From Pseudanabaena biceps (GTDB lineage Bacteria > Cyanobacteriota > Cyanobacteriia > Pseudanabaenales > Pseudanabaenaceae): a stretch of 64,000 bases of DNA. The stretch's first letter is position 1. Every line of letters begins with the position of its first letter. The position numbers and the translations under genes were made by a program. The stretch spans positions 2,458,501 to 2,522,500 of the forward strand of contig JAATWA010000001.1 of assembly GCA_013361095.1 (NCBI GenBank). Direction: 5' to 3'. Below, piece after piece: positions 8,388 through 17,002 of the stretch. Under the pieces are notes generated by a model, which worked only from the letters and a program-made list of their open reading frames with translations, was not told the DNA's origin and did not search any database.

Positions 8388-9137
8388 ATGCGTCTGTCGA
8401 TCATCCTGCCATGTCTTAATGAAATGCGACATGGTTATCTAGAGCGTATACTTTTAAATTTGGTCGATCAACAGGGAAAAATAGAAGTCATCGCTGTTGT
8501 TAGTAGCAGTGATGATGGTACTGAAGAGTTTCTGGAAAACTTTGCATTGTCATATTCTCAAATGCGTGTATGGCGATCGCAAGCTCATAATCGCGCTCAA
8601 AGGTTAAATGAGGGAATAGAACTAAGCCAAGGAGAGATTGTTCTGTTACATCATCCAGCGACATTACTTCCAGAAATTAATGCTCTAGAAATGATAGAGG
8701 AGTGCCTCACCAAAGGGAATGATTGGGGCGCATTTCAGCATAGTTTTGATATGGAACATTGGCTACTGCGATTTACCTCTTGGTATTCTAGTCATGTGCG
8801 GGTTAGACAAAAAGGAATTGTCTATCTTGATCATTGTCCATTTGTAAAGCGACAAGTTTTAGAAAAGATTGGCAAGGTTCCTGATTTAGATATTTTTGAA
8901 GATACGGTATTAAGCGATCGCCTATGTAAATTTTCTAAGCCTGACCTAGTGAATGGCAAAGTGATCACCTCCGCACGGCGATTTCGACAGAGAGGCTTAT
9001 ATCGTCATGCTATGCTCAATCAATTGTTAAAAGTCTGTTATCACTTCAATATCGATCCGCGATCGCTAAATCGTCTATATGAACAAAAGGCTAGTATTAA
9101 CGTCAAGTATCCCAATACTTCTCGTCCAAACTCTTAG
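8388..9137 (+). CDS. Family 2 glycosyltransferase (TIGR04283-like)
   Basis: This 249-residue protein has a GT-A fold N-terminus, LSIILPCLNE, for nucleotide-sugar binding. The second half contains FEDTVLSDRLCKF, TSARRFRQRGLYRHA and a closing YHFNIDPRSLNRLYE. These features recall the TIGR04283 group of bacterial glycosyltransferases, as I remember it. The usual DxD metal motif is not clear; the stretch around residues 85-95 is ILLHHPAT-like, which would make this a degenerate version. There is no membrane anchor. Donor and acceptor are unknown. It stands alone between long palindromes. Confidence 0.78.
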   Translation: MRLSIILPCLNEMRHGYLERILLNLVDQQGKIEVIAVVSSSDDGTEEFLENFALSYSQMRVWRSQAHNRAQRLNEGIELSQGEIVLLHHPATLLPEINALEMIEECLTKGNDWGAFQHSFDMEHWLLRFTSWYSSHVRVRQKGIVYLDHCPFVKRQVLEKIGKVPDLDIFEDTVLSDRLCKFSKPDLVNGKVITSARRFRQRGLYRHAMLNQLLKVCYHFNIDPRSLNRLYEQKASINVKYPNTSRPNS

Positions 9138-9189
9138 GCGTTTTGTGAGAGACTAGCAGAGCTATCATTTGCAGCAATTTCCGATCAAA

Positions 9190-9250
9190 CGAACCAAGAA
9201 TTTTATTGAAAGTGTTGTCAAGCAACACTTTCAATAAAATTCTTGGTTCG
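9190..9250. repeat. Perfect palindrome, 28-bp arms, 5-nt loop
   Basis: The arm starts CGAACCAAGAATTTTATTG and ends GTGTTG around the loop TCAAG. It is similar in design to 10610-10660 and 36864-36922 (CAAGAA or CCAATA outside, GTTG inside). It lies downstream of the glycosyltransferase. Confidence 0.92.
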
Positions 9251-9276
9251 GGTCTGAGTGCAAAATGCTGTAAGCA

Positions 9277-9325
9277 CAATTACTGCTTTGTAGAGCCGCA
9301 CACGACTCTACAAAGCAGTAATTGA
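9277..9325. repeat. Palindrome, 19-bp arms, 10-nt loop
   Basis: CAATTACTGCTTTGTAGAG is perfectly repeated in inverse, with a longer loop than most here. It precedes the mltA start by 33 bases, inside the likely leader. Confidence 0.88.
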
Positions 9326-9358
9326 GAATTAAGATTTACTAACAAGGAGTTTTTAAGG

Positions 9359-10567
9359 GTGATTGGTTCGCACTTGCCTCGTGGCTTACATCGTGACTTG
9401 CACCGTGGTGCAGACTTACTATTTGCAGCTTGGGTGGGCTTGATTTGTGCTGTGCCACCTTGCTATATGCAGACAGATTTCCAAGCACCAGCCCAAGCTG
9501 CCGAACAAAAACTTGCTCAAGCGGTGATCCCGATTTCGCCCCGTGTACTTAATCCCCTTAGTCTGGATATTACTGATGACCTGTTAGATTGCGATCGCCA
9601 AAACCTACTACAAGCGATCGACTACAGCATTCAATACATCCGTACCCCATCCGCAGAAAAACGCTATCCAGTCGCTGGCATCAGCCGTGAGCAAGTAGAG
9701 CGCAGTTTAGTAAGATTTCGCCGCCTTGTGCAAGTGTCGCGCACTGCCAAAGATCTCCAACAAGCCGTTAATCGGGAGTTTGATCTATATCAATCCGTTG
9801 GGCGAGATGGTATAGGTAGCGTTCAGTTTACGGGCTATTACGAAGCTGTGTATAAGGCAAGCCGCACCCGTACTGAGGAGTTTCAATATCCGCTTTACAA
9901 TTTGCCGCCCGACTTTGCCCAGTGGCAATCTCCGCATCCTACCCGCGCAATGCTCGAAGGGAGTAAGCGCTTAGCAGGTTTAGAAGTCGCTTGGCTTAGC
10001 GATCGCTTTCAGGCTTTTTTAATTCATGTTCAAGGTTCGGCTAGATTAGAGCTACCTGATGGTGGTCTCTTGACTGTCGGTTATGCGGGTAAAAATGATC
10101 AACCCTATCGTTCCGTTGGGGCTGAACTAGTTCGTGATGGCAAGATTTCTCTAGAAGAAGTTAATCTGCCAGCATTGATTAAATATTTTCAAGAAAATCC
10201 ACAGGATTTGGTCATGTATCTCAACCGTAATCCTAGCTTTGTGTTTTTTAGAGAAACTGGCGGAAAACCAGCCACAGGAAGCCTCAATGTTCCTGTATCG
10301 GCGGAGCGTTCCATCGCTACTGACAAAAAAATCTTTCCCTCTGGTGGTATTGCTCTAGTCCACACTGAAATTCCCTTTGAAAATCCGACTACAGGCAAAC
10401 TAGAACTTCGTCCAGTTCAACGCTTTGTCCTTGATCAAGATACAGGTGGAGCCATTCGTGGGGCGGGGCGTGTCGATATTTTTATGGGAACAGGCGATCG
10501 CGCTAAGCAGAGAGCAGGACTAATCAAAGGCGATGGTGAATTGTACTATCTAGTTTTGAAGAAGTGA
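9359..10567 (+). CDS. mltA: Lytic murein transglycosylase A (MltA)
   Basis: MltA cleaves the glycan strands of peptidoglycan to 1,6-anhydromuropeptides. The protein has 402 residues. The N-terminus has a hydrophobic segment (about 20-37) and AQA before the mature part, fitting export. An MltA domain includes FTGYYEAVYKASR. A C-terminal 3D domain is recognisable by the Asp-rich DQDTGGAIRGAGRVDIFMGTGDRA; the first and last Asp of such domains are catalytic in the family. The start is GTG 9359, chosen because AAGGAG at 9344-9349 lies nine bases upstream. The gene ends convergently with the PP2C gene across a palindrome. Confidence 0.9.
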   Translation: MIGSHLPRGLHRDLHRGADLLFAAWVGLICAVPPCYMQTDFQAPAQAAEQKLAQAVIPISPRVLNPLSLDITDDLLDCDRQNLLQAIDYSIQYIRTPSAEKRYPVAGISREQVERSLVRFRRLVQVSRTAKDLQQAVNREFDLYQSVGRDGIGSVQFTGYYEAVYKASRTRTEEFQYPLYNLPPDFAQWQSPHPTRAMLEGSKRLAGLEVAWLSDRFQAFLIHVQGSARLELPDGGLLTVGYAGKNDQPYRSVGAELVRDGKISLEEVNLPALIKYFQENPQDLVMYLNRNPSFVFFRETGGKPATGSLNVPVSAERSIATDKKIFPSGGIALVHTEIPFENPTTGKLELRPVQRFVLDQDTGGAIRGAGRVDIFMGTGDRAKQRAGLIKGDGELYYLVLKK

Positions 10568-10609
10568 TCAACACCAAACTTTACAGCGTTTTGCGCTCAA
10601 AACCCGAAC

Positions 10610-10660
10610 CAAGAAAGATTTTGAAAGCGTTGCAAAGCAACGCTTTCAAAATCTTTCTTG
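10610..10660. repeat. Perfect palindrome between convergent genes
   Basis: 23-bp arms (CAAGAAAGATTTTG outside, AGCGTTG inside) surround CAAAG. The plus-strand mltA ends at 10567 and the minus-strand PP2C gene at 10666, so this is a candidate bidirectional terminator. Confidence 0.9.
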
Positions 10661-10665
10661 TGGTT

Positions 10666-11874
10666 CTAAGGAACACATAAAATTAAAATGGCAGTGAGAT
10701 TGTCATGACCATTCATCTGATTACCTAGCTCAATGAGATTGTCTAAGCCAATTTGCATATCAATTTCTTGATTGAAAATAGGCAATAAATGCGATCGCCA
10801 ATGATCTTCTACGATATTGTTATCGCATAGACCATCAGAACACAACAAAAATAAAGTCCTCTCTGTCAGGGTATAAAAATTGATTGTTGGTTCTAGGAGA
10901 CTGGTGGAGTTGGGCCCTAAAGCTTGAGTTAGCTGATAGGCATCTGGTCGCGCCAAGGCAACTTCTGCCTCAAATCCATGATCGATCAATTGATTAAAAA
11001 CTGCATGATCACGAGTTAGCTGCTCTAGTTGCGGTTCTTGAGCGTTGGCTGTAACTCGATAAACACGGCTATCACCAACATGAGCCACGACTAGATTGGC
11101 ATCATGCAAAGCGACTAAAGCAAGGGTGGTTCCCATTCTATTCAACTCTTGCCGACTGTCGTTCTCATTTTTAAAGAAAATCTCTTGATTTGCTTTGCCA
11201 ATAATCTCCTTGAGTTTTTGTTGCCCTGGGATCGTGTCCACCCAAAAAGGGAGAAATTGCTCAACTATGGAGTTAACCGCGATCGCACTGGCAATTTCGC
11301 CGCTATCATGCCCGCCCATGCCGTCACATAAAATAAAAACTCCGCGATTACTGCGATCGCTAATTTGACTTTTGCCAACAATGCTCCGAGTCTGGAAAAT
11401 CATCGCAAAATCATCCTCATTGAGATCGCGTTGCCTGCCCATGTCAGTTTTGCCAGCATAGCTAATGTGCTGAATTTTCCCTGTTGAAGATGTAGCTACG
11501 GACATCTCCAAATTTCCCACTAAATCTGAACTCGAAATATCTTCAGGAATAGAAGTTGAGTTGAGAGGTTCTAATAATTCCTCTACGTGATTTGCCTCAT
11601 TAATCTCTCGGTTATAGGACTGCGCGATCGCTAATTCTTGAACCTGAATCTTAATTTCACCGAGATTTTTTTGTAAATCAAATGGCTGTGTAGGTGTAGA
11701 AGAAGTTGAAAAAACAATATTTTCTAAAATGTCTGGCTCTTCTACTTCAGGAAGGTCGGCAGAAATATCAGTAGAAATATCAGTAGAAATATTTATCACA
11801 ATCTTAGTGCCGCAGAATTGACAAAACTGATAAGTATTAGGATTATCTTTCTTGCAGCTAGAACAAATATTCAT
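10666..11874 (-). CDS. PP2C-type serine/threonine phosphatase with zinc-ribbon N-terminus
   Basis: This PPM/PP2C phosphatase of 402 residues removes phosphate from Ser/Thr of target proteins. Residues 1-25 form a zinc ribbon with CSSC and CQFC pairs. A low-complexity linker follows, with a 12-base tandem repeat at about 11763-11793 encoding repeated ISTD. The catalytic domain (about 135-402) has GRQRDLNEDDF, CDGMGGHDSGE, LCSDGLCDN and GHDNLTA, which supply the Asp residues binding the two metal ions. Similar proteins in cyanobacteria often occur with FHA proteins and Ser/Thr kinases. FHA genes are present at 36 kb but are not adjacent. The target is unknown. Confidence 0.9.
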   Translation of the reverse strand: MNICSSCKKDNPNTYQFCQFCGTKIVINISTDISTDISADLPEVEEPDILENIVFSTSSTPTQPFDLQKNLGEIKIQVQELAIAQSYNREINEANHVEELLEPLNSTSIPEDISSSDLVGNLEMSVATSSTGKIQHISYAGKTDMGRQRDLNEDDFAMIFQTRSIVGKSQISDRSNRGVFILCDGMGGHDSGEIASAIAVNSIVEQFLPFWVDTIPGQQKLKEIIGKANQEIFFKNENDSRQELNRMGTTLALVALHDANLVVAHVGDSRVYRVTANAQEPQLEQLTRDHAVFNQLIDHGFEAEVALARPDAYQLTQALGPNSTSLLEPTINFYTLTERTLFLLCSDGLCDNNIVEDHWRSHLLPIFNQEIDMQIGLDNLIELGNQMNGHDNLTAILILCVP

Positions 11875-11947
11875 GATTATTACTTGCTGAGAATTTTGTC
11901 ATATTTTCGCACAATGCCCTAACTTACGGCAATAAAAGGGCTGCTTG

Positions 11948-11992
11948 CCAAAAGATAAATGGCGGCGCGAAGCGCCGCCATTTATCTTTTGG
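11948..11992. repeat. Perfect palindrome, GGCGC-GAA-GCGCC core
   Basis: Outer arm CCAAAAGATAAAT with core GGCGGCGC around GAA; 21-bp arms. It is the first of two adjacent palindromes in the divergent gap between the PP2C gene and fbp. Confidence 0.92.
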
Positions 11993-12025
11993 GTTTTGAT
12001 TTGTTATTTAAAAATAGACATTAAA

Positions 12026-12076
12026 ACCCAAGGATTAGCGGTGCGGCGCGAAGCGCCGCACCGCTAATCCTTGGGT
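12026..12076. repeat. Perfect palindrome, GGCGC-GAA-GCGCC core
   Basis: Outer arm ACCCAAGGATTAGCGG with core TGCGGCGC around GAA; 24-bp arms. It shares the core and loop with 11948-11992 but has different outer arms that are still fully matched. Confidence 0.92.
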
Positions 12077-12142
12077 GGGAAAGGAGTAGCTATTTCTTTT
12101 CTTGCTATATAGTAAAAGAGAAAAATTAGGGTAATCGCATCC

Positions 12143-13171
12143 ATGCTCGACTCTACCAAACTCAATCCTGCTGATGAGATCGTCCTCGGACGAGACTTTA
12201 TGACACTTTCTCAGCATGTTCTCTCACAGATAGGGACATTTTCGGCTGAAGCCTATGACCTAAGCGCATTGATGGGACGAATTGGGCTAGCGGGTAAAAC
12301 GATCGCGCGCCATCTCAGTCGAGCTGGCCTAGTAGAAAATGTCTTGGGTGTAACTGGTGAAGTTAATGTCCAAGGCGAAGCAGTTAAGAACATGGATCGT
12401 TATGCCAATCGCGTATTCTTACGCGCCTTTGAGCAAAGTGGCTTAGTTTGTCGCCTTGCTTCTGAAGAAATGGAAAAGCCTTACTATATCCCCGAAAACT
12501 GCCCCATTGGTCGCTATACCCTGCTCTATGATCCCATTGATGGCTCTAGCAATATCGATGTAAATTTAGCGATCGGCTCTATCTTTTCTATTCGTCAACA
12601 GGAAGGCAATGATGAGTCTGGAGAAGCTTTAGATTTATTGCAATCTGGTCGCAAACAAATTGGTGCTGGCTACATTCTCTATGGCACAAGCACAATGTTT
12701 ATTTATTCCTTGGGTAAAGGAGTTCATGCTTTTACCCTCGATCCTAGTATTGGTGAATTTATTCTCTTTCAAGAGCATATTAAGATTCCCAATAAAGGTT
12801 CTGTTTATAGCGTTAATGAAGGGAACTTCTGGCAATGGGATGAACCGATGCGAGAATATGTCCGCTATATGCATCGCCAAGTTGGAAACACAGCTCGCTA
12901 TTCGGGAGCGCTAGTTGCTGATATTCATCGAATTCTGTTTCAGGGTGGTGTGTTCCTCTATCCCGGCATGGTCGGACATGAGGATGGTAAGTTACGCTTG
13001 CTCTATGAGTCTGCACCGCTAGCTTTTTTAATTGAGCAAGCAGGTGGTCGTGCGACTACAGGGCTTCAAGAGATTTTAGATGTCATTCCTGATCGTTTAC
13101 ATGCTCGTACTCCACTTATCATTGGCAGTTCTGAAAATGTAAAGGAAGTAGAATCTTTTTTAAATAAGTAA
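12143..13171 (+). CDS. fbp: Class 1 fructose-1,6-bisphosphatase
   Basis: FBPase hydrolyses fructose-1,6-bisphosphate to fructose-6-phosphate in gluconeogenesis and the Calvin cycle. The protein has 342 residues, normal for class 1. The metal-binding motifs are ASEEMEKP and the signature [19 protein letters not shown]. The C-terminal substrate region includes [30 protein letters not shown] and the end of the family fold. ATG 12143 is the first Met; another in-frame Met at 12200 is possible but would trim the conserved N-terminus. Class 1 enzymes in cyanobacteria work beside a class 2 FBP/SBPase, which is not in this window. Confidence 0.93.
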   Translation: MLDSTKLNPADEIVLGRDFMTLSQHVLSQIGTFSAEAYDLSALMGRIGLAGKTIARHLSRAGLVENVLGVTGEVNVQGEAVKNMDRYANRVFLRAFEQSGLVCRLASEEMEKPYYIPENCPIGRYTLLYDPIDGSSNIDVNLAIGSIFSIRQQEGNDESGEALDLLQSGRKQIGAGYILYGTSTMFIYSLGKGVHAFTLDPSIGEFILFQEHIKIPNKGSVYSVNEGNFWQWDEPMREYVRYMHRQVGNTARYSGALVADIHRILFQGGVFLYPGMVGHEDGKLRLLYESAPLAFLIEQAGGRATTGLQEILDVIPDRLHARTPLIIGSSENVKEVESFLNK

Positions 13172-13176
13172 ACTTC

Positions 13177-13229
13177 AACCCGAAATTGTCGTGCCGCCCG
13201 CTAAGCGGGCGGCACGACAATTTCGGGTT
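13177..13229. repeat. Perfect palindrome between convergent genes
   Basis: 25-bp arms (AACCCGAAATTGTCGTG outside, CCGCCCGC inside) flank TAA. fbp ends at 13171 and the opposing reductase gene at 13237, so it probably ends both transcripts. Confidence 0.92.
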
Positions 13230-13236
13230 TGGTTAG

Positions 13237-14121
13237 CTACTTATATGCCCGAATCATGGCTTGTGTTCCCTGTTCTGTACCCTGACCATCATCTAATTGA
13301 CTTGCTTCTAAAAACTTTTTCATTGCCAAAGCGATCGCGGGTAGCCGATCCGTATCATCAGGCTCTGAACTAATCTCGCTAACGAGGCGTAGATCCTTGA
13401 GCATATGCTTGATAGCAAATCCCGCTTGAAAGTCGCCAGTGGCAACTTTCATTCCCAAATTAGTTAGCGCCCATGAACCCGCCGCACCACTGCCACACAC
13501 ATCAACCACCAATTGCGGATCAATGTTCATCTTTTCGGCAATTTGCATAGTTTCGCAGAGTGCCAACATATACACGGATACTAATGACTGATTGCAGAGC
13601 TTAACGGCTTGACCATTGCCAATTTCTCCACAATGTTTAATGTGACTGCCCATCGCCTCAAATAGCGGTAAACATTCCTGTAAATCGTCTAGTTTGCCAC
13701 CAACCATAAAGGTTAATGTGCCATTGCGTGCGCCCATATCTCCTCCTGAGACTGGCGCATCTAGAAAGCGCAAACCGTCATCCATCAATACTTTGCCGAT
13801 TAATTTGGCAGCATCTCTGCCGATGGTGCTAGTGTCGATAAAAATGGTATTTGCCTTGGCAAAGTTTAAAGCTCCATTTGCACCAATTAATACTTCCGTC
13901 ACATCTGGCACATCACCTAAACAAGAAAATACAATATCGGCATTACTGACTGCTGCTTCTAAGGATTCTGCTAACGTCCCTCCCACATCAGTAAATGTAG
14001 CGATCGCGGGACGATCTTTGGTGCGATTCCATCCAATTACTGAGTAGCCATGCTTGACTAAGTTAGCCGCCATTGCTGCACCCATCACACCTAAGCCAAG
14101 AAATGCAATCTTTTGAGTCAT
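13237..14121 (-). CDS. 3-hydroxyisobutyrate dehydrogenase-family reductase
   Basis: This 294-residue beta-hydroxyacid dehydrogenase has the N-terminal dinucleotide fold FLGLGVMGAAMAANL. The family signature DAPVSGGDMGARNGTL and the catalytic Lys in NGQAVKLCNQ are both present. Arg in GWNRTKDRP at the end of the second strand favours NADP(H). Enzymes of this type reduce glyoxylate, succinic semialdehyde or tartronate semialdehyde; a cyanobacterial homologue acting on glyoxylate or succinic semialdehyde is likely, but the substrate is inference. It starts at ATG 14121, beside a palindrome at 14125. Confidence 0.87.
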   Translation of the reverse strand: MTQKIAFLGLGVMGAAMAANLVKHGYSVIGWNRTKDRPAIATFTDVGGTLAESLEAAVSNADIVFSCLGDVPDVTEVLIGANGALNFAKANTIFIDTSTIGRDAAKLIGKVLMDDGLRFLDAPVSGGDMGARNGTLTFMVGGKLDDLQECLPLFEAMGSHIKHCGEIGNGQAVKLCNQSLVSVYMLALCETMQIAEKMNIDPQLVVDVCGSGAAGSWALTNLGMKVATGDFQAGFAIKHMLKDLRLVSEISSEPDDTDRLPAIALAMKKFLEASQLDDGQGTEQGTQAMIRAYK

Positions 14122-14124
14122 ATA

Positions 14125-14187
14125 CTTCCCAGTGAATAATTAGGTAGGCGCGGCTTCGCCGTGCCTACCTAATTATTCACTGGGAAG
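14125..14187. repeat. Near-perfect palindrome, 30-bp arms, TTC loop
   Basis: The arm starts CTTCCCAGTGAATAATTAGG; one pair is mismatched near the loop. The outer arm matches that of the palindrome at 54-104. It lies in the divergent gap before the SDR gene, immediately upstream of the minus-strand start codon. Confidence 0.9.
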
Positions 14188-14282
14188 GGCTTTTACATCC
14201 TTAGGCGCAAAAAATAAATGAGAATTGCTGACCCATTCCTTGTTTTGGTATAAACTCTGTAGTTGTCGAAGTTATGACAAAG

Positions 14283-14339
14283 ACAAAACCCAAAAGAGAG
14301 TTGCGGCGCGAAGCGCCGCAACTCTCTTTTGGGTTTTGT
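14283..14339. repeat. Perfect palindrome, 27-bp arms, GCGGCGC-GAA core
   Basis: Outer arm ACAAAACCCAAAAGAGAG with core TTGCGGCGC. Nearly the same sequence recurs 23 kb away at 37613-37657 with the loop AAA. It lies in the leader of the SDR gene between divergent genes. Confidence 0.93.
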
Positions 14340-14383
14340 GTCCCGACTAGGCTGGCAAAAGCTATAAGGCACACAGTTGAATT

Positions 14384-15076
14384 TTGGATAGAAAGTTGGA
14401 TTTCAAGGATAAAAAAATTGCGATTACAGGTGCATCTGGCACTATGGGTCGCGCCTTAATTACAGAACTTACTAAACGAGGGGCTAACATGATTGCCCTC
14501 AGCACTTCGACGGTGCAGAGCTTGCCAGATAGTCCTGAAATTGTGACTTGGCAACTAGGTAAGGAAGCGGAACTACGCGATCGCTTGCAGCATATCGATA
14601 TTCTTATTCTTAATCATGGTGTCAATGTACTCGGCGCAAGGGATTCCCAATCTATTTACAAATCCTATGAAGTGAATACGTTTTCAGTATTTCGCTGGAT
14701 TGATTTATTTATAGAAGCTAACTCTGCCCAAATTGCTAATAAAGAAATCTGGGTTAATACCTCCGAAGCCGAAGTAAACATCGCTCTAAGCCCCTTATAT
14801 GAGCTATCAAAACGGGCAATCGGTGATTTGGTAACTTTGCGGCGACTTGACGGGTTTTGCCCAATTCGCAAATTGATTTTAGGACCTTTTAAAAGTGACC
14901 TTAATCCTTATGGGGTCATGTCTCCCACCTTTGTCGCTTGGGCGATCGCAGTTTTAGCTCAAATTGGTTGTTACGATATTATTGTTACGATTAATCCGAT
15001 TACCTTTGTGGCTTATCCATTCAAAGAATTTTGGCGATCGCTATACTTTCGAGTATTTTCTCGTCCCAGCACCTAA
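14384..15076 (+). CDS. Short-chain dehydrogenase/reductase family protein
   Basis: This 230-residue Rossmann-fold protein has the nucleotide motif ITGASGTMGRAL at about 11-22 and an NHG motif in LILNHGVNVLG. A Ser in NTSEAEV and the YELSK motif supply the catalytic Ser, Tyr and Lys of the family. Its length is close to the SDR norm, but the C-terminus is rich in aromatic residues (FKEFWRSLYFRVFSR) and might contact a membrane. The start is uncertain: TTG 14384 opens the frame and TTG 14396 is possible, neither with a strong ribosome site. Its substrate is not evident. The IMPase-like gene follows by 30 bases. Confidence 0.75.
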   Translation: MDRKLDFKDKKIAITGASGTMGRALITELTKRGANMIALSTSTVQSLPDSPEIVTWQLGKEAELRDRLQHIDILILNHGVNVLGARDSQSIYKSYEVNTFSVFRWIDLFIEANSAQIANKEIWVNTSEAEVNIALSPLYELSKRAIGDLVTLRRLDGFCPIRKLILGPFKSDLNPYGVMSPTFVAWAIAVLAQIGCYDIIVTINPITFVAYPFKEFWRSLYFRVFSRPST

Positions 15077-15105
15077 ATTTGACTAGTCATATCATTTAAA
15101 AATTC

Positions 15106-15993
15106 ATGAGTTCCCTATCATCACCTGCCATAATTTCCTCGTCTCAACTTTCAGAAATTTGTAATCTGATTCGCGAAGCAGGTCAAAAAGCAATTCATTT
15201 AAGAGAATTGGGATTTGAAATTGATCAAAAGGGATTTGATGACTATGTAACTAATGTAGATCGTGAGCTTGACCAATTTTTGAGCCAAAGGTTTCAGGCT
15301 CTATTTCCTGATGATGTAGTGATTAGCGAAGAAAATTCGCGATCGCCAGAACTATGGCAACAAAAAGCTAATTTGGCTAGCAAAGGCGCTAAATATTGGT
15401 TCATCGATCCCATTGATGGCACGGATGACTTTATTCATGGTCGCGAGTTTTACTCGGTGATGGTGGGCATTTTGCAAGACTTTCAACCAATTTTAGGATG
15501 GGTTTATGCACCCAAGAGCGATCGCCTCTATTGTGGTGGCTCAGCGATAAATGGTCTGTTCACTATTACTAATGGTAACGTTCCTGAAGTTGGATATGCC
15601 CATCCGCCCGTTAGCTCAAGCTGCGATCGCATTATTGTCAGTAAAAAAGATGATCTTGCCTATGGTGAGGCAATTCGGGCTGCTGTTCCTAATGTGGAGT
15701 TTTATAGTCTAGGCAGCTTTGGGTTAAAGGTGATGGAAGTAGTGGAAGGACGAGCTAGCGCCTATATCTATCTCAATCGCCGCGTTAAACTCTGGGATAC
15801 AGTCGCACCTCTTGCGATCGCCAAGTCCGCAGGCTTAGTATGTTGTGATCTCGAAGGTCAAGAAATTGGTTTTGGTTATGACGATATCAATCCTGAAAAG
15901 CTCACCCATAATCAAGTAATTATCGTTGGCTGGTCAAATTTTCTCGATCAATATCGCGAAAAGATTTATCAAAATCTGCAATTAAACCCGTAG
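15106..15993 (+). CDS. Inositol monophosphatase/CysQ-family phosphatase
   Basis: This 295-residue Li-sensitive-type sugar or nucleotide phosphatase has metal-binding motifs VISEENS, FIDPIDGTDDFIHG and VKLWDTVAPLAIAKSAG. These are the standard three of the IMPase superfamily. Members hydrolyse inositol phosphate, histidinol phosphate or 3-prime-phosphoadenosine phosphate; this sequence does not decide between them. A role as PAP phosphatase is plausible because sat lies elsewhere in the window, but that is inference. It follows the SDR gene by 30 bases and could be co-transcribed. Confidence 0.85.
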   Translation: MSSLSSPAIISSSQLSEICNLIREAGQKAIHLRELGFEIDQKGFDDYVTNVDRELDQFLSQRFQALFPDDVVISEENSRSPELWQQKANLASKGAKYWFIDPIDGTDDFIHGREFYSVMVGILQDFQPILGWVYAPKSDRLYCGGSAINGLFTITNGNVPEVGYAHPPVSSSCDRIIVSKKDDLAYGEAIRAAVPNVEFYSLGSFGLKVMEVVEGRASAYIYLNRRVKLWDTVAPLAIAKSAGLVCCDLEGQEIGFGYDDINPEKLTHNQVIIVGWSNFLDQYREKIYQNLQLNP

Positions 15994-16219
15994 AATCTGG
16001 GGTATTTCAGTCGATGAGATCGCAGATTTTCACGATAATTTGCATTGCCCATGATTTGAAGATTATGATTTGTGGTTATTGTGGCAAGCCTGTTATGGGC
16101 GATCGGGCTATATTCTCAAGGACTTATGTGAAGGTCATAGGTTGGGAATAGTCATGAATAGACTAATTTAGGTTCATTGATAAGGCGTAATAGCTACCCC
16201 TGTTAAGGTGACTTTTTTG

Positions 16220-16391
16220 CTATTGAGCCGAAAGTAGGCGAAAGATAGACAGATGAGGATGTTTAGGGTCATAGGTCTTCTTTTTTTGCGGCTTTTTTGC
16301 ACCTCGTGGGGACTTAAGAAATCGTTTTAAATTTACTTTAGCTGCCCAAATTCGTAATATATCGGCAAAGCCCGTCACAGTCATCTTTGAA
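16220..16391 (-). pseudogene. C-terminal remnant of a transposase
   Basis: Read on the minus strand this stretch encodes FADILRIWAAKVNLKRFLKSP followed by RGAKKPQKKKT, DPKHPHLS and a stop. That is the kind of tail I recall from cyanobacterial DDE transposases (IS4-like). The upstream part is missing because the IS256 fragment at 16399 abuts it. The 200 bases before it (16000-16200) show no gene I can support. Confidence 0.55.
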
Positions 16392-16398
16392 AAACAAG

Positions 16399-17002
16399 GA
16401 GACTGTCAAGTAAAATGTGTAAAGTCTAGAAGCTAGATGTGGAGACGATCCTCGAAGAGGATAGCAAAGCGATTCAGGGCAGGCTTCCAATCACGAATTG
16501 GCATCGTCCACTTCTTCGAGATATTCCGCATCGCCAAATAAACCAGCTTGAAAGCAGCAGCATCAGATGGAAAAATCTGTTGAGATTTAATCACCTTCCG
16601 CAAACTGCTATTCATTGACTCAATCGCATTGGTGGTATAAATTGCCCTGCGAATCTCAGGCGGGAAAGCAAAGAAGGGGATAATATTCGCCCAATGACTG
16701 CGCCAAGACTTGGAGATCGACGGATATTGCTTGTCCCATTTTTCGGCAAAGAGTTCGAGATTAAACTCTGCCTCCGATTCAGTTGCCGCACTGTAAATAG
16801 CCTTGAGGTCAGCACAGACTTGCTTGCGTTGTTGCCAGGGGACAAAAGCGACCGAGTTACGCACCATGTGAACAATGCACAACTGTACCTGAGTTTTGGG
16901 AAATACCGTTTCAAGTGCCTTGGGAAAACCAGTTAAACCATCGACACAAGCAATCAAAATATCCTTGACCCCACGGTTGTGAATTTCGGTGAGTACTGAC
17001 AA
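16399..17002 (-). mobile_element. 3-prime fragment of an IS256-family element
   Basis: It begins with the right inverted repeat GAGACTGTCAAGTAAAATG, identical to the ends of the full copies at 26784-28110 and 52079-53405. It runs into the C-terminal half of the transposase. At 17002 it stops abruptly at the terminal repeat of the next element. The 5-prime half is absent. Confidence 0.88.
16433..17002 (-). pseudogene. IS256-family transposase, N-terminally truncated
   Basis: This is the C-terminal part of a mutator-type DDE transposase. It retains DGLTGFPKALETVFP, CIVHMVRNS and [16 protein letters not shown], the regions around the last catalytic residues. The open frame runs to 17092, but its first 30 residues are read through the neighbouring element and do not belong. 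It has TGG (Trp) where both full-length copies in this window carry TAG, so it descends from a less damaged parent. It cannot make a functional transposase. Confidence 0.85.

Noticed and set aside
16065..16151. Short frame reading MICGYCGKPVMGDRA, like a recombinase zinc ribbon
   Set aside because: Only about 28 codons, one CxxC pair and no flanking likeness; too little to support a remnant.
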